Made by a program: the position numbers and the translations under genes
The notes under the pieces: generated by a model
Told to the model about the DNA's origin: nothing
Database searches by the model: none
What the model saw: the letters and a program-made list of their open reading frames with translations, nothing else
Origin: Meghimatium bilineatum
Taxonomy: Eukaryota; Mollusca; Gastropoda; Stylommatophora; Philomycidae
Assembly (NCBI GenBank): GCA_034231615.1
Contig: CM067317.1
Location: 50,178,282-50,242,281 of the forward strand
Direction of reading: 5' to 3'
DNA: 64,000 nt
Shown: in pieces, positions 44,880 to 55,275 of the stretch
Layout of the letters: each line of letters begins with the position of its first letter
Position numbering within the stretch: position 1 is the stretch's first letter

Positions 44880-45560
44880 AGATCGTTGTTGATACAGATC
44901 GCTAATTCATTGTCTTATACTCTATTCATCCCTCAACCGCCGTGTTATCGGGACTCGTATATAAAACAAACATAAGTAATATTGCCACAGTTTATGCACG
45001 ACACAAAAGGCGACTTGAGGTTTGGTGTATCAGTGTATCCATAACCAGAGATTTTCACTGCGGTCAAGTCTTATGAAGACCCTTGTCTGGATGATGCGAG
45101 GGAATCAACCTTTTTTTATGCAGTGCTTCCAGATTTCATAACAAGAAAGTTCTGACAAAATCCTCTCTATAGTAGAAGATTGTCCAGTCCGTAACATTGC
45201 ACCCTACAGTTATATTGTCAAATATTCTTCTTAAACAAGAAATTTGCCCAGTCCGTAATATTGAGCCCTACAGTTAGTTATATTGATTGCACCATACATT
45301 TATATTGTCAAACATTCTTCTTACACTTGCAAGAACTTTGAAAAAAATGTCTCCATTATAACGTATTTCAGAGAAACACCAACCATGATCTTAAAATAAA
45401 TCTCCACCTCCAGGCATATGCAACAAGAGAGACAAACCCCCACAATCCCTCGAGGCTCTATCATCATCAGCGAACTCTTGTTATAATATATTTATATACT
45501 GTTATAACTATCTATGTTTATGAAAGATTTATAAAGAACTGTCACATGATTCAGTCTTAA
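44880..45560. other. No gene; loosely repeated segment
   Basis: Between 45180 and 45330 the words GTCCAGTCCGTAACATTG, CACCCTACAGTTATATTG, TCAAATATTCTTCTTA recur two to three times in diverged form. Confidence 0.4.
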
Positions 45561-45599
45561 TTTTTTTTAACTAATGTTTCTGTTTGACCCTATGACCAA

Positions 45600-45645
45600 T
45601 TGAGAGAGAGAGAGAGAGTGAGTGAGTGAGAGAGAGAGAGAGAGG
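45600..45645. repeat. (GA)n / (GAGT)n microsatellite
   Basis: GA dinucleotides with a central GAGTGAGTGAGTGAG. Confidence 0.95.
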
Positions 45646-46211
45646 AGGAGGACAAGTTGAAATGAAATTGTACACGTGAATACAAATGCACATTCGTATT
45701 CCACCAAAAAATATTTATCCAGATGGGGACATCTGTCGTCATCAGAAATGGCGTGTCCAGACAATTGTGTGGCGCCATTAAATTGTTAGTCAAAAGAGTA
45801 ATCAACGATTGCACTTGTTACACAGACTGATCCGCGAATGATAATGCAAGTATAATTTTGTGCAAATCTACAGGAGATCTCATGTTCCTGCGTAATTCCT
45901 TCATTTTATGTGAGTTTAGGTCACCTTTTTTTTCTCGTGAAATCGTGGTGGGGTGGGGGGGAGGGGGGGGGGGTTTATCACCCACTAACTTCCTAGTACT
46001 AAATATCATCTTCTAATTTCCTAATAGGGGAGGCGGGTTTGGGGAGTGAGCCTCCAACCCTTCTACGGACCATACGCTGAGGCTAAGAACATTAAAGGCC
46101 GATAAGAATATGGTGGGTCAAGGCTGGATATATCTCCTAGTATTGGCCATTGACCAAGCTAGACTATGTTGTTCTACAGGAAGCCACATGACGGAATTAC
46201 CAATCTGCTCT
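45646..46211. other. No gene seen; poly-G tracts
   Basis: G-rich runs at 45948-45974. No coding signal. Confidence 0.4.
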
Positions 46212-46880
46212 GATGGACACTTCTTCTTCTTCTTTCTGTCCTCATGTACCTTTCGGTGTTGAGGGGAGAGTGAGTGTACGGTCTTTTATCTTCTATTTGC
46301 CTCTTCTGCTGTTATATTTCCGAGTGTCTCTATTACACTGTCTATCCACCTTTTATGAGGGGGCCCAATAGGTCTGCTGTTTTCGTATCGTTTGTTAAGG
46401 ACTTCTTGGATGATACTTTGCTCTTCTGGTTATGTGACCGAATCATTTAACTTGTTTATGAATATATTCTAATGTTGACTTGATTCCCTTAATTGTTTTC
46501 TTAGCTCTTCATTCCTGATTTAGTCTATCAAGCTAACTCCAATCATACGTCTTACACATTTCATTTCAGTGGTGATAATCTTATGAATTATTCTAGAATC
46601 TAATGTCCAAGTTTGACACTGTTTTTTAGAAAAATGGTGTTGAATAGTGCTTTCTTTGTTTCTAGTGTAATATCTTTGTTTTGTAGTAAAGGTGTTAATT
46701 GACCGATGACCTGACAGGCCTTATTACATTTTACATCTATTTCTGCTTCTTGTTTGTTGTCATATCTAAAGGTGCTGCCGAGATTTTTACATTCATCTAC
46801 TTGTTTTAGCTGTTTGCTGTTTAATCTGAATGTTGATGGACATTGGTCAAGGAAATTTAAAACAACTAGCAATTTTATTT
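46212..46880 (-). pseudogene. Non-LTR retrotransposon relic (family C, longer copy)
   Basis: The minus strand encodes LKQVDECKNLGSTFRYDNKQ, EAEIDVKCNKACQVIGQLTP and LETKKALFNTIF, that is, the FKYLGS.......EI..R...A...F..L segment and thumb. Frameshifted sequence continues to the 3' end at about 46212, shared with 15806-16025 and ending beside (CTT)n. Confidence 0.75.
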
Positions 46881-47164
46881 GTTTAGTGTTTCTACTACAT
46901 TTTTTCTTTAGCGGTCATCTAGACTCTCCTCACATCTTCGACTGTCATAGTTTTCTGTTTCATAGAGTATCTGCCCCTGCAGATAATCTATTCCATGCCG
47001 ACATTTTACTTTCCTGCCCCTAGTTAGTCCTCTAGAAATCAATATACCAGATACGCTGCAGAATTAAATGATTACCGTTTCCCTTCTATAATGGATACAT
47101 TAAATATGACAAAAGATAGATGTGTGGGAGTGTGCCGGCTATTTACTGTAAGATATGTCAGAAT
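46881..47164. other. No gene seen
   Basis: Nothing assignable. Confidence 0.35.
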
Positions 47165-47830
47165 GCCATATGAAGTATTCTCTCCAGAACATTGTCTTCC
47201 CTATGAACTCCCTGGACCCTTCTCTCTTGGGGTTTATCTCTTCCGGCTTGCATTTTCCTACGACGTATTCATGTGATCTTTAATATCGCCAGTCCATCTT
47301 CTTCTGGTCTGCCCTCTCTCCTCCACCCAGCCCTCCATTATTTGTCTTTCTAAAAAGTTGTGTCTCTTTATATGACCAAACAGGTGTAGTTTTCTTTTTA
47401 TATTTGGTTTAGTAACCAACACTTTGGTATCTTCAATGTGTTTATATCTGAAGTTTGATCAGTTTTTTTAAATTCCATGATATATTAGCATATTTCTGTA
47501 GCATTTCATCTCCAAGGCGTTGATCTTCTTTGCCGCTGTTTTACTTATGGTCCATGTTTCACAGCCGTATGTTGCAACCGGAAAATGAAAGTTCTTAGCA
47601 TTAGCAGTGTCGTTTCTATTCTGTTGTTTTTCCATGTTTTTCAAGAGTGTTATTTTACAATATGTCATTGCCAATCTCTTCCTTATCTCTGTCATGCAGT
47701 CTCCTGCATCGTTGATGTTTGCTCCTAAGCATTTGAATTTTAAGATTGCAAGAGATAATATGCCACCATTAGAGATGGTGGTGATTTTCAAAATTGGAGT
47801 GGTCTCCAACCACACCGAAGACCGCACGTA
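47165..47830 (-). pseudogene. Non-LTR retrotransposon RT C-terminal relic
   Basis: The minus strand encodes LKFKCLGANINDAGDCMTEI, RKRLAMTYCKITLLKNM, YGCETWTISKTAAKKINALE and MKCYRNMLIYHGI. Downstream, in other frames, lies the tail (text for EDGGWVEERGQTRRRWTGDI). Frameshifts at about 47460. Related to but distinct from family G. Confidence 0.75.
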
Positions 47831-48544
47831 TCAAGATAACTTAGATATCAAAGATACTGAGTCCCCTCTGGAGTACAATATGGATGTCCTCGTGACGCAG
47901 CAACTTACATCAATGTTAAGTACAATAGACGTTTGAAAAGCTCTGAAATACGTTCCCAGCTGAAAGAATCACTGACAAATGCATTTCTTGAACGTAATGT
48001 AAAAGTTCATCACCTGGCACAGAGAATAAGAGTGACAAACTAGTACTTTCTATAAGTTCTATATCAAATATACGCAATAGCAATACAACCCCTGGTAGGA
48101 CATCGTGACAGGTAGGCTGAAATTCATCTTGTCTTATGTTTAATTGGTCATATGTCCTGACATAACAAACATGGACCTGTGTCTGCGGTTTAAGGATCGT
48201 ACATCACAACAAAGATACCTGAATTCCCAACCAACAGACCGCAGCCGTAGATAGTATGTATATACCTCAATGCTGTGACACAAGCAACACCCAGAAAGAG
48301 AGATGATGATGATGAAGTGAGAAGGGGAGAGGTAAAGCACTAAAGTGAAGGTGGGTGGAAATAAAGATCACTCGCAAACAAGTGTTACAATAACGCAAAA
48401 GAAGGAACCACACATTCTGTAAATATGGAAACGAAACATAATAACTATTTTTATAGGTACCATTATAAAAAAGTACGGATGCATTTCATCATGCAGCTGT
48501 ATTTAACAACTACGTAAACAAATGTAAACTGGTAGGATTGTTAG
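47831..48544. other. No gene seen; GATGATGATGAAG tract
   Basis: The (GATGAT)n at 48302-48315 may be the tail of another LINE stub, but I cannot read protein upstream. Confidence 0.35.
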
Positions 48545-48905
48545 GGCTCAAGATCAATGGGAAAATAATAAATAATTTACGATATACGATGACACAGTCC
48601 TTTTGGCAAAAAGTGAACGGGAGCTTGAGAGATTAATAGATCAAGTAGACAAATCAAGCGGAGAATATGGACTAGATACAGTATTAACATCCTGAAAACA
48701 ATCACCATGATGGCAAAACCACAGAGGAACATGTACTAAAAAATACATGGCGAGAGGCTACAACTAATAGATCATTACCAACATCATGAGTATACAATCA
48801 CACATTATGGTAGATGTGAAAAAGAGAATAGGAATGGCTAAAAGTATTTTCAGTGAGACGATGAAACTGCTGAAATTCAAACAAATCACAAACTAAAATA
48901 AAGAA
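48545..48905 (+). pseudogene. Family G LINE relic, copy 2, 5' piece
   Basis: GGCTCAAGATCAATGGGAAA, ATAATAAATAATTTACGATA and GCAAAAAGTGAACGGGAGCT match 36046-36130 with deletions; the YADD box is frameshifted. Continues to about 48905 (ACAAATCACAAACTAAA). Confidence 0.75.
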
Positions 48906-49294
48906 TTAATGTTGTTAATAAACACAGGAATTGCGAGAGATTTACTGAGACTATGAGTAGTGGGGTGGTTTTTCTGAGCTCTCTTTCGTACCCAGAGGAC
49001 TTCAGCTTTCGGTTTAATGCAATACCTATTGAAGAATATTGAAACCTTCTACTCAGGTAGGGTATAATAAGAATTATAAAATATTACCTTTTCGGCTGTT
49101 ATAAATTACGTATGTCAATAATTGGGGGAGGTGTCAGAAAAACTATGACACTTATTGACTAGGAGGGAGGGGGCATGTTTGACAAAAGTTGACGCTAACA
49201 ATACTGTTTCTTATACACATATTTAATTTAATTTGAAATATTTTTTAATGTTCATCCCCCCCCCCCTTATCTACGGGCGTGGGCGATCAATATT
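48906..49294. other. Insertion inside the family G copy; no gene
   Basis: About 390 bp not present in the copy at 36.1-36.9 kb, G-rich near 49120-49175 and with a C run at 49256. It replaces roughly 320 bp of the element. Confidence 0.4.
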
Positions 49295-49435
49295 TAGGCA
49301 GAGATACAAGTAGGAGGAGAATATCACGAGAAGAAGAGTATTACAGTCTGGTAGAATGCACCATCAAGGCAAGAGTCAGATGTAGGAGGTCTTTTGTAGT
49401 TAACCATCGATGCGGAGACGGCGTCTAATGGTGAT
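49295..49435 (+). pseudogene. Family G LINE relic, copy 2, 3' piece
   Basis: AGGCAGAGATACAAGTAGGA, TTACAGTCTGGTAGAATGCACCA and ATGCGGAGACGGCG match the last 140 bp of copy 1. Confidence 0.8.
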
Positions 49436-49797
49436 AACAAGTCACCATGACCCAGCATTCAATTCTCTTGTCAAACATCGTCCCTTGAGTACTTCAGTCA
49501 CTATTTGTTATTCCAGCCTTGTGATCAGATCCCGGATGTTTTTTCTTTGTCTTCATTGACGTAAAGGATAGTGTAGGATAGTGGCTAGAGACTTACTGAA
49601 CGACCACGCGATTTATGCACGCTTGCCACCGTCACTTACGCAGCAATTTTTTTAAATTTTATTTTTAAATTAAAGTTGGTAGTTGACTCAGCCATAAATA
49701 CCCGGACTCACACTTTGTGATGGTGAAGGTATGGCCGTCATTGACGAGGGTCACGGTCGACGCCTGGCACTCATTGACGAGAGTCACGGTAGAGGCC
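49436..49797. repeat. Spacer with a short direct duplication
   Basis: ATTGACGAGGGTCACGGTCG, ACGCCTGG at 49740 is repeated at about 49773 with a 33-bp offset. No gene. Confidence 0.6.
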
Positions 49798-50008
49798 TGG
49801 TTATCAACAGCAAAGGCCTGTAGCACAATCAAAACACGCCTTCATAACTTATGATTTTTATTATTTTCGTGATTTTCGTTGGTCATTATGTATGTAATTT
49901 GCGTTGCCTTTGTCCATGTCGATCAAAGAAATGTACGGAAATAATAGAAAATATGAAGTATGAAAGATTGTTTTGATTATGTTGGTATGCATTAACTGTC
50001 GATAACCA
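49798..50008. mobile_element. Foldback MITE M2, complete copy (211 bp)
   Basis: Begins TGGTTATCAACAGCAAAGGC and ends, inverted, TGGTTATCGACAGTTAATGC. Arms include CAATCAAAACACGCCTTCAT / ATGAAAGATTGTTTTGATT. Size and ends match the copy at 42328-42535. Confidence 0.75.
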
Positions 50009-50574
50009 CTGTGGTGTGATGGTGTATAATACACATAGCCATATAATACACAAGATTTCCATTGTATTACTAGGTAACTAATACAAATTATTGCACGTAG
50101 GGCGAACCAGGGGGCCACAATGGTTATACACAGAATTTCTAATCTCGTAGTCCAATTCCCAGTTGATAATTATTTTTCCTTGATATAACTAGGATTTACA
50201 CAAACGCAGGAAACGGATGCCGTAACAAATACTGGAAAGTGAAAGTAAAGACTAGATGATGCTTACAATACGAACATCATGCCGCTGGTCAAAGAAAAAT
50301 ATGGACATAACATTAGATTCCCCATATTCCACAATGTAGAGAATGCACTAAAATTCCTCAGTCAGTCCTGTTGAGTGTTGGTACCTAGACCAGTTGAGTT
50401 GGAGAGAATTTCGGATATTGAAAGAACTAATATGTAAGTACGCTGGAAGTACAATTACTACGCTGGCTAGCTGATAGAGACTGTGCATCTATAGTCGCAA
50501 TTTATGTGCAAATATGTGAATGAAAGCAAATTTTAGTGTTTAAATGACTCATTGCAAGTCTTTACATTAGTTAA
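50009..50574. other. No gene seen
   Basis: Nothing assignable. Confidence 0.35.
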
Positions 50575-50815
50575 ACGTCCATTCTGAGAAAACATCAGTT
50601 AATCGTCCAATCAGAGAAAACACAAGCTAACCGACAAAAAAAATAGAAAACATCAGCTAACTTACCCGTCAAAGAGAATGTTAATTAACTAACCAATCAG
50701 AGAAAACATCATCTAGCCGTCCAATTAGTGAAAACCCACGCAACTAACCAATCAGAGAACATTTAACTGAACAAAGAGAAAACATCAGTTAACCGTCAAT
50801 CAGACCTGTAGAATA
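50575..50815. repeat. Diverged tandem repeat of about 30 bp
   Basis: GAGAAAACATCAGTTAATCG, TCCAATCA recurs about eight times with substitutions and variable spacing. Confidence 0.75.
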
Positions 50816-51239
50816 GACTCATTTCGTTGGTGTCACCCTCCCTCTTTAGCAAATGTGAACATTACTTTTAGTTCTAGGTACCTAACGAAAAGGTCGGTGA
50901 AAGCCAATTCCTTAGAGATTTTGCACACAACGGTCTTAAAATTCCGCGCCAAATAGTGAAATTTACAAACGAAAATAAAAATTTTTTTTAAAAAAGAGGA
51001 AAAAACTGCCTTCTTAAGGTAATCAATTAATCATATCTACCGCCTGTCGACCAATTTGGTTAGACAACAATGTTACAAAGTCATTCACAAGCTGAACGTC
51101 TGAAGTGGCTCACCAAACAAGCTGACTGGCAACAGAAAACACTTAGCAGATGATATGTATATAGTGAAGCTTGTACAAGTCGCACATCACTTCATCTTTA
51201 CAACTATGTTCTTACAACCTCTGACTAGGAGACTTCTCA
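50816..51239. other. No gene seen
   Basis: Nothing assignable. Confidence 0.35.
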
Positions 51240-51640
51240 ATACATTGAACACCGCTGAGATTATACCACACCGCTGAGAGTTGAAAACTTCTCAAAACAT
51301 TGCACACCGCTGAAATTTAGAAACATTTCAAAGTATTGCACGCGGCTGAGAGTTAGAAACTTTCAAAGTATTGCACGCCGCTGAGAGTTAGAAACATTTC
51401 AAAGTATTGCACGCCGCTGAGAGTTAGAAACATTTCAAAGTATTGCACGCCGCTGAGAGTTAGAAACATTTCAAAGTATTGCACGCAGGTGAGAGTTAGA
51501 AACATTTCAAAGTATTGCACGCAGGTGAGAGAAACATTTCAAGTATTGCACGCCGCTGAAAGTTAGAAACATTTCAAAGCATTGCACACCGCTGAGAATT
51601 ATAAACTTCTAGAAGCATTGCACACCGTTGAGAGTATTCT
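51240..51640. repeat. 36-bp minisatellite, about 11 copies
   Basis: GAGAGTTAGAAACATTTCAA then AGTATTGCACGCCGCT; central copies are nearly identical, and outer copies are diverged (ACTTCTCAAAACATTGCACACC). Confidence 0.9.
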
Positions 51641-51721
51641 GGGTTTATCATAAATATCTGGAAAAGCAGATACACCCTGCCCACCCAAAAACAAACTCTC
51701 ACAAGAAGGATAGGGTTATAT

Positions 51722-51887
51722 AGACAGATGGACATTGAAATTAACATTCAAAAGTGACGCTATTTCGCTGTTTCTGTGGTTTTCATTGGTAATTGTGTAT
51801 ACTTTGTTTTGAAGGCTAATGAAAATCACAGTGAAAATGAAATAGCGACACTTTTGTAGAATGATCCGATAAGTCCCCAGTACTGTA
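51722..51887. mobile_element. MITE M1-related foldback
   Basis: AAAAGTGACGCTATTTCGCT and TGTGGTTTTCATT (51750-51788) are mirrored at 51819-51857. The right end ATTCTACAGTACTGGGG, read on the minus strand, carries the TACAGT terminus of M1. The left end is more diverged. Confidence 0.6.
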
Positions 51888-52154
51888 GAATTAAAGAGGA
51901 AAGTAGCTCCGGTCACTTCCTCCCCTCTCCTCTCCTCTTTTAAAAACAAAAATTATAATCATGCACCCCGAAAAAAAAAAGATAGGACTTGTGTTTATAG
52001 TTGAGAGGAAAGGCCACACCTCAAAAGGGACATTCACCCTGTACCTATCAACCAAACCAGGCAAGCTGAATATGATTAACCACGACATGTTTCTTCAATC
52101 GTTAAATTACTTATTTGGGTTCACTTTCAAATTCATGATGACTAGTAGAATGTA
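51888..52154. other. No gene seen
   Basis: Nothing assignable; GGAGAGGAGAGG complement at 51921. Confidence 0.35.
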
Positions 52155-52368
52155 GTCAAAGATGGGCATATATGTTTGTATCAAGGTTTACAACTTGGCT
52201 GTGATATCATCCTTTCGGCAAGGCCCATCAGTATGTCGTTTAGGTCACTTTGACCTATAACAAGGGACGGCCAACTTAATCCCACACCTCCCTAGTCGAG
52301 ACAGCTATATTACCAGATACAATTTTGCGCCTCTTGTTGCGCCCTGGCAACACAAGGGCGGTAAACAG
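52155..52368 (-). repeat. R270 repeat, diverged
   Basis: AAGGTTTACAACTTGGCTGT, TATCATCCTTTCGGC, TAGGTCACTTTGACC on the plus strand are the R270 complement; ends are degraded. Confidence 0.6.
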
Positions 52369-52528
52369 TTTTCTATATGAAGATTCCTGCACACAAATTA
52401 TGTGTTTACAGTAACAAAATTATCTTCTGGAGTGACAAAATTCGGTATTCTAATCACACACAAAATATGAATATCCGCTCGCTAAATAACAATTTCAGTA
52501 TCCTACTGAATAAATAAAAATCATCTCT

Positions 52529-52532
<4 letters not shown>

Positions 52533-52573
<41 letters not shown>
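52533..52573. repeat. (TC)n microsatellite
   Basis: About 20 CT dinucleotides, followed by a GTGTGTGT tract at 52597-52612. Confidence 0.97.
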
Positions 52574-52577
<4 letters not shown>

Positions 52578-52782
52578 CGCTGTGTGGGTGTCTGTGTGCG
52601 TGTGTGTGTGTGTAAGAAAGAAAAGTGAAGCAGTTTGCATGAAGAAGCTAATCAGGTTATAGAGAAATATCTGTGAACGTAATAATGCTATACGGTGTTA
52701 CACCCGATGATAGAAAGATAAATAATTTGTATCTATATCTGTATACCTTTTATCTTAGTGTGGAGAATAAGTCCTTAAACAC

Positions 52783-53047
52783 CCGTGTGTCACCGGGGCC
52801 CGAAAGGGGAGCAAAGAATAGCAACGCTGTTTACCTTCCACGCATGTCGTAAAAGGCGACTAAGGAGGTTATGGGATGTCCCATCCCATATAGGGTCAGT
52901 GACCCAAAGCCATGCTGAAGTAGGATGTGTCAGGACGAAAGGCGCAGATATCGCAGCAATGCTGTAAACCATGACACAACGCATGTCGTTCTCTGGACTA
53001 CATCCTGCTAATCTGCAGGAGTTTGAGAACAAACGCAGAAGAAGAAG
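52783..53047 (+). repeat. R270 repeat, best full-length copy (reference copy)
   Basis: Runs from CGTGTGTCACCGGGGCCCGA through GGGGAGCAAAGAATAGCAAC, TGTCGTAAAAGGCGACTAAG, AGGGTCAGTGACCCAAAGCC, GATGTGTCAGGACGAAAGGC, TGACACAACGCATGTCG, TGGACTACATCCTGCTAATC to AACGCAGAAGAAGAAG. Fifteen whole or partial copies occur in the window, in both orientations. There is no coding capacity, no convincing tRNA A/B box pair and no terminal inverted repeat, but the (GAA)n 3' tail suggests retroposition, so SINE-like is the best guess. Confidence 0.85.
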
Positions 53048-53051
53048 TCCT

Positions 53052-53320
53052 TTAAAAAACATCCTAAATCGTGTCTTATTTTTTACTATTGTTTCCCACT
53101 CATTCCATGTTCTACCAAGCTGTTGTACCTCTAGATATAGTTGTTTCCAACATATATTTCTTGATCTTCCTCTTTTCTTCTTTCCTTGTGGGTTCTAGAA
53201 AAACGCTGTCTTACAATGCTTACCGTTGGTAAGCTTAATGCATGGTCTTCTTAATGCATCTCCATCGTCATTTCCTAAGATTTTCCTTCACTAGAATTTT
53301 ATCTCCTTCCATAAGTTTCT
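53052..53320 (-). pseudogene. Non-LTR C-terminal tail fragment (family J-like)
   Basis: The minus strand encodes DALRRPCIKLTNGKHCKTAF, a stop, then PQGKKKRGRSRNICWKQLYL, EVQQLGRTWNEWETIVKNKT. This is the RWtPqGkRkRGRPk.TWrr..e.El...G..W.e...ia..r..WR ending. One stop and one missing residue block separate the parts. Confidence 0.65.
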
Positions 53321-53439
53321 CACTTTGGTAATAACCATTCATAAGTCCATAACCATCTCAAACCTACTATTCTACCCAAGATCTATTGAAGAAATTTGGT
53401 AGTTTTCTTGTTGTCCCTTTAGTTATAATCCAAGATGCA

Positions 53440-53770
53440 TATGCAAGTACAACAGAATACACATGTATACAAATGGAAAGATATATATACACATATAATA
53501 CACATGTATACAAATGGAAAGATATATATACACATATAATACACATGTATACAAATGGAAAGATATATATACACATATAATACACATGTATACAAATGGA
53601 AAGATAAGCACACACATATAATACACATGTATACAAATGAAATGACAAATACACATGTACAACACACAAGTATACAAATGGAATGATAAATACACTTATA
53701 CAATACACAATACACATGTATACAAATGGAATTATAAAACACACATATAATACACATGTACACAAATAGA
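53440..53770. repeat. 41-bp minisatellite, about 8 copies
   Basis: ATACACATGTATACAAATGG then AAAGATATATATACACATATA; the first four units are almost identical, and later ones carry AATGATAAATACAC variants. Confidence 0.93.
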
Positions 53771-53775
53771 AAAAC

Positions 53776-53850
53776 AGTTCTTGAGACTAACGGGAATTGA
53801 ACCAGTCCGTTCTACGGCACCAAATCGCCTAGCAACAATTGCACACGCGT
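53776..53850 (-). mobile_element. tRNA-like fragment (weak)
   Basis: The minus strand has a perfect B-box-like GGTTCAATTCCCG at 53791-53803 and TAGGCGATTTGG at 53820-53831 upstream. The spacing is shorter than in a normal tRNA, so this is at best a tRNA pseudogene or SINE head. Confidence 0.25.
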
Positions 53851-53943
53851 TTTTCCCCGTACTTGACTAACCCCATCTCCAAAAAAGATGCGATTTCATC
53901 AATCCATTCAAATCGTGCACACAAAGTCACCCGAATGGACCAA

Positions 53944-54065
53944 TCGAGACAAGGACTATTACAACAACATAACATAATACGGATATTATGTTACGTGTTT
54001 GTTGTTACTGAGGATATTTCAATACCTGTACGGGATGTTTGTTGTTGTAATAGTCCTTGTCTCGA
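53944..54065. mobile_element. Foldback element with 25-bp perfect inverted repeats
   Basis: TCGAGACAAGGACTATTACA plus ACAAC at 53944-53968 is mirrored exactly at 54041-54065. An inner hairpin AACATAATACGGATATTATGTT lies at 53971-53992. The total is 122 bp with no coding. Confidence 0.75.
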
Positions 54066-54084
54066 AGGAAATAAAGATGAAACA

Positions 54085-54305
54085 AATATTAAAAGACATC
54101 ACACTTTGTCGAAGACTTTACTTAAGGGAAGAGTTGGGGGAGACGAGCAAGAGGTAGCAGAGATACATACACGTGGGAGAGAAACATCACGAGATGGACA
54201 GGTTACAGTCTAGCAGAGTGCACCACCATAGCAGTAGACAACGATGGAGACCCGTTACAGCCAACCTTCGCTGCGAAAACGGAGCTTAATGATGATGATG
54301 ATACA
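54085..54305 (+). pseudogene. Family G LINE relic, copy 3 (3' tail)
   Basis: Matches the last 210 bp of 35812-36870 (TTACAGTCTAGCAGAGTGCA, CCAACCTTCGCTGCG) and ends in (GAT)n. Lies 180 bp downstream of a CELSR exon, within its next intron. Confidence 0.85.
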
Positions 54306-54487
54306 TAAGAAGATGAGTTAGAAGCAGGGAAAAGATAGATAACACAAGACAACTTGGTAGATGTTACAATGAAACAGATGACAGAAACGTACAGAGAGAA
54401 TAACCCTCTATTACGAAAATACAACCAATAACTTCTAGCAAAAACTCCAAGTCAAAGACAATGAGGAAACACACAAAAAATCCTTAC
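54306..54487 (-). other. Start of the CELSR intron after the third exon
   Basis: The donor on the minus strand is GTAAGG, with G at 54487. Nothing else is seen. Confidence 0.6.
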
Positions 54488-54725
54488 TTTAACTCTAGAG
54501 TAAACCGATTCCTGGCTTTCATTGATGGCAACGTCAGGTATGATCCTCTGGTAAAACTTTTTGTTCGAAGACGACATTGGTCATCTCGGTATCCATCCAT
54601 TGGGCAATCAGCACAGATAAATCCACCATCTGTCTGAGGGACACAATGTGATGGTCCTTTACACTGGTCACTGGGACATGTCAGGCTGTCATATCTGGCT
54701 GTCAAGTTGTACTCACATACTGTAC
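54488..54725 (-). CDS. Celsr: CELSR/Flamingo-type cadherin, third exon in window: EGF-like end and laminin-G start
   Basis: The exon has 238 bases. The acceptor TGTTTTTCTTCAG lies directly before 54725 and the donor is GTAAGG at 54487. It enters in phase 1 and leaves in phase 2. It encodes an EGF-like domain with six cysteines (TVCEYNLTARYDSLTCPSD, then QCKGPSHCVPQTDGGFIC, ADCPMDGYRDDQC), followed by RTKSFTRGSYLTLPSMKARN and RFTLELK. That last part is the first strand of a laminin-G domain and matches the CELSR pattern RSFPP.SF.TF..LRQR..FT..L.FAT. CELSR proteins are seven-pass adhesion GPCRs of the core planar cell polarity pathway; this part is extracellular. The rest of the laminin-G domain must lie in exons I did not find. 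Confidence 0.85.
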
Positions 54726-54955
54726 CTGAAGAAAAACAGATTGATCAATACGTTTTCAAAGTAGAAAGGAGCACAAAATAAATAAAGAAGACCATTGGAA
54801 ACTTTATGTCGCTACTTGTTATTTAATTTATATATAGGAACCGTCATGTGCTCAAGTTGTTACTTAAGCCCTCCCCCCCCACCCCACTTCTTATTCGAAG
54901 TTATTCTTGTTACTGCCGATAAAGTACACTCCATCCATACATCAAGTGCCCAGTA
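54726..54955. other. Intronic spacer, C run
   Basis: CCCTCCCCCCCCACCCCAC at 54870-54888. Nothing else. Confidence 0.35.
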
Positions 54956-55069
54956 TTGCTTGTGAAACATTTAATACCAAATGTCTTCAATCACAGTACA
55001 AAAGTGTCCTAAAACTGATGCCACCCTATTCATTGTGCCACATTAGTTTGATCAATTTGGCTGAAAATT

Positions 55070-55275
55070 AGTCACATTTTACTAACTTCTCTGACTACAA
55101 TCCTAGAAGTGAGAGTCTTTGTTTAAAATGTGAATTTCAGTCATCAAGTTCAAAGTACAATTTCAGTCATCAAATTAAATACTGAAATATCTCTCAGTCA
55201 TGATGTTAAAAATCAATATTTATTTCAGTTGAAGTTAAAAACTAAAGTTTCGTTCAGTCATCAAGTTAAAAACTA
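55070..55275. repeat. Diverged repeat of about 30 bp
   Basis: TTTCAGTCATCAAGTT, AAAAACTAAAGTTTC recur about seven times; the same words return at 57800-57925 on the other side of the family E LINE. Confidence 0.7.

Noticed and set aside
53367..53765. Three overlapping Cys/Tyr-rich minus-strand frames
   Set aside because: All are translations of the 41-bp ACATGTATAC array in three frames.
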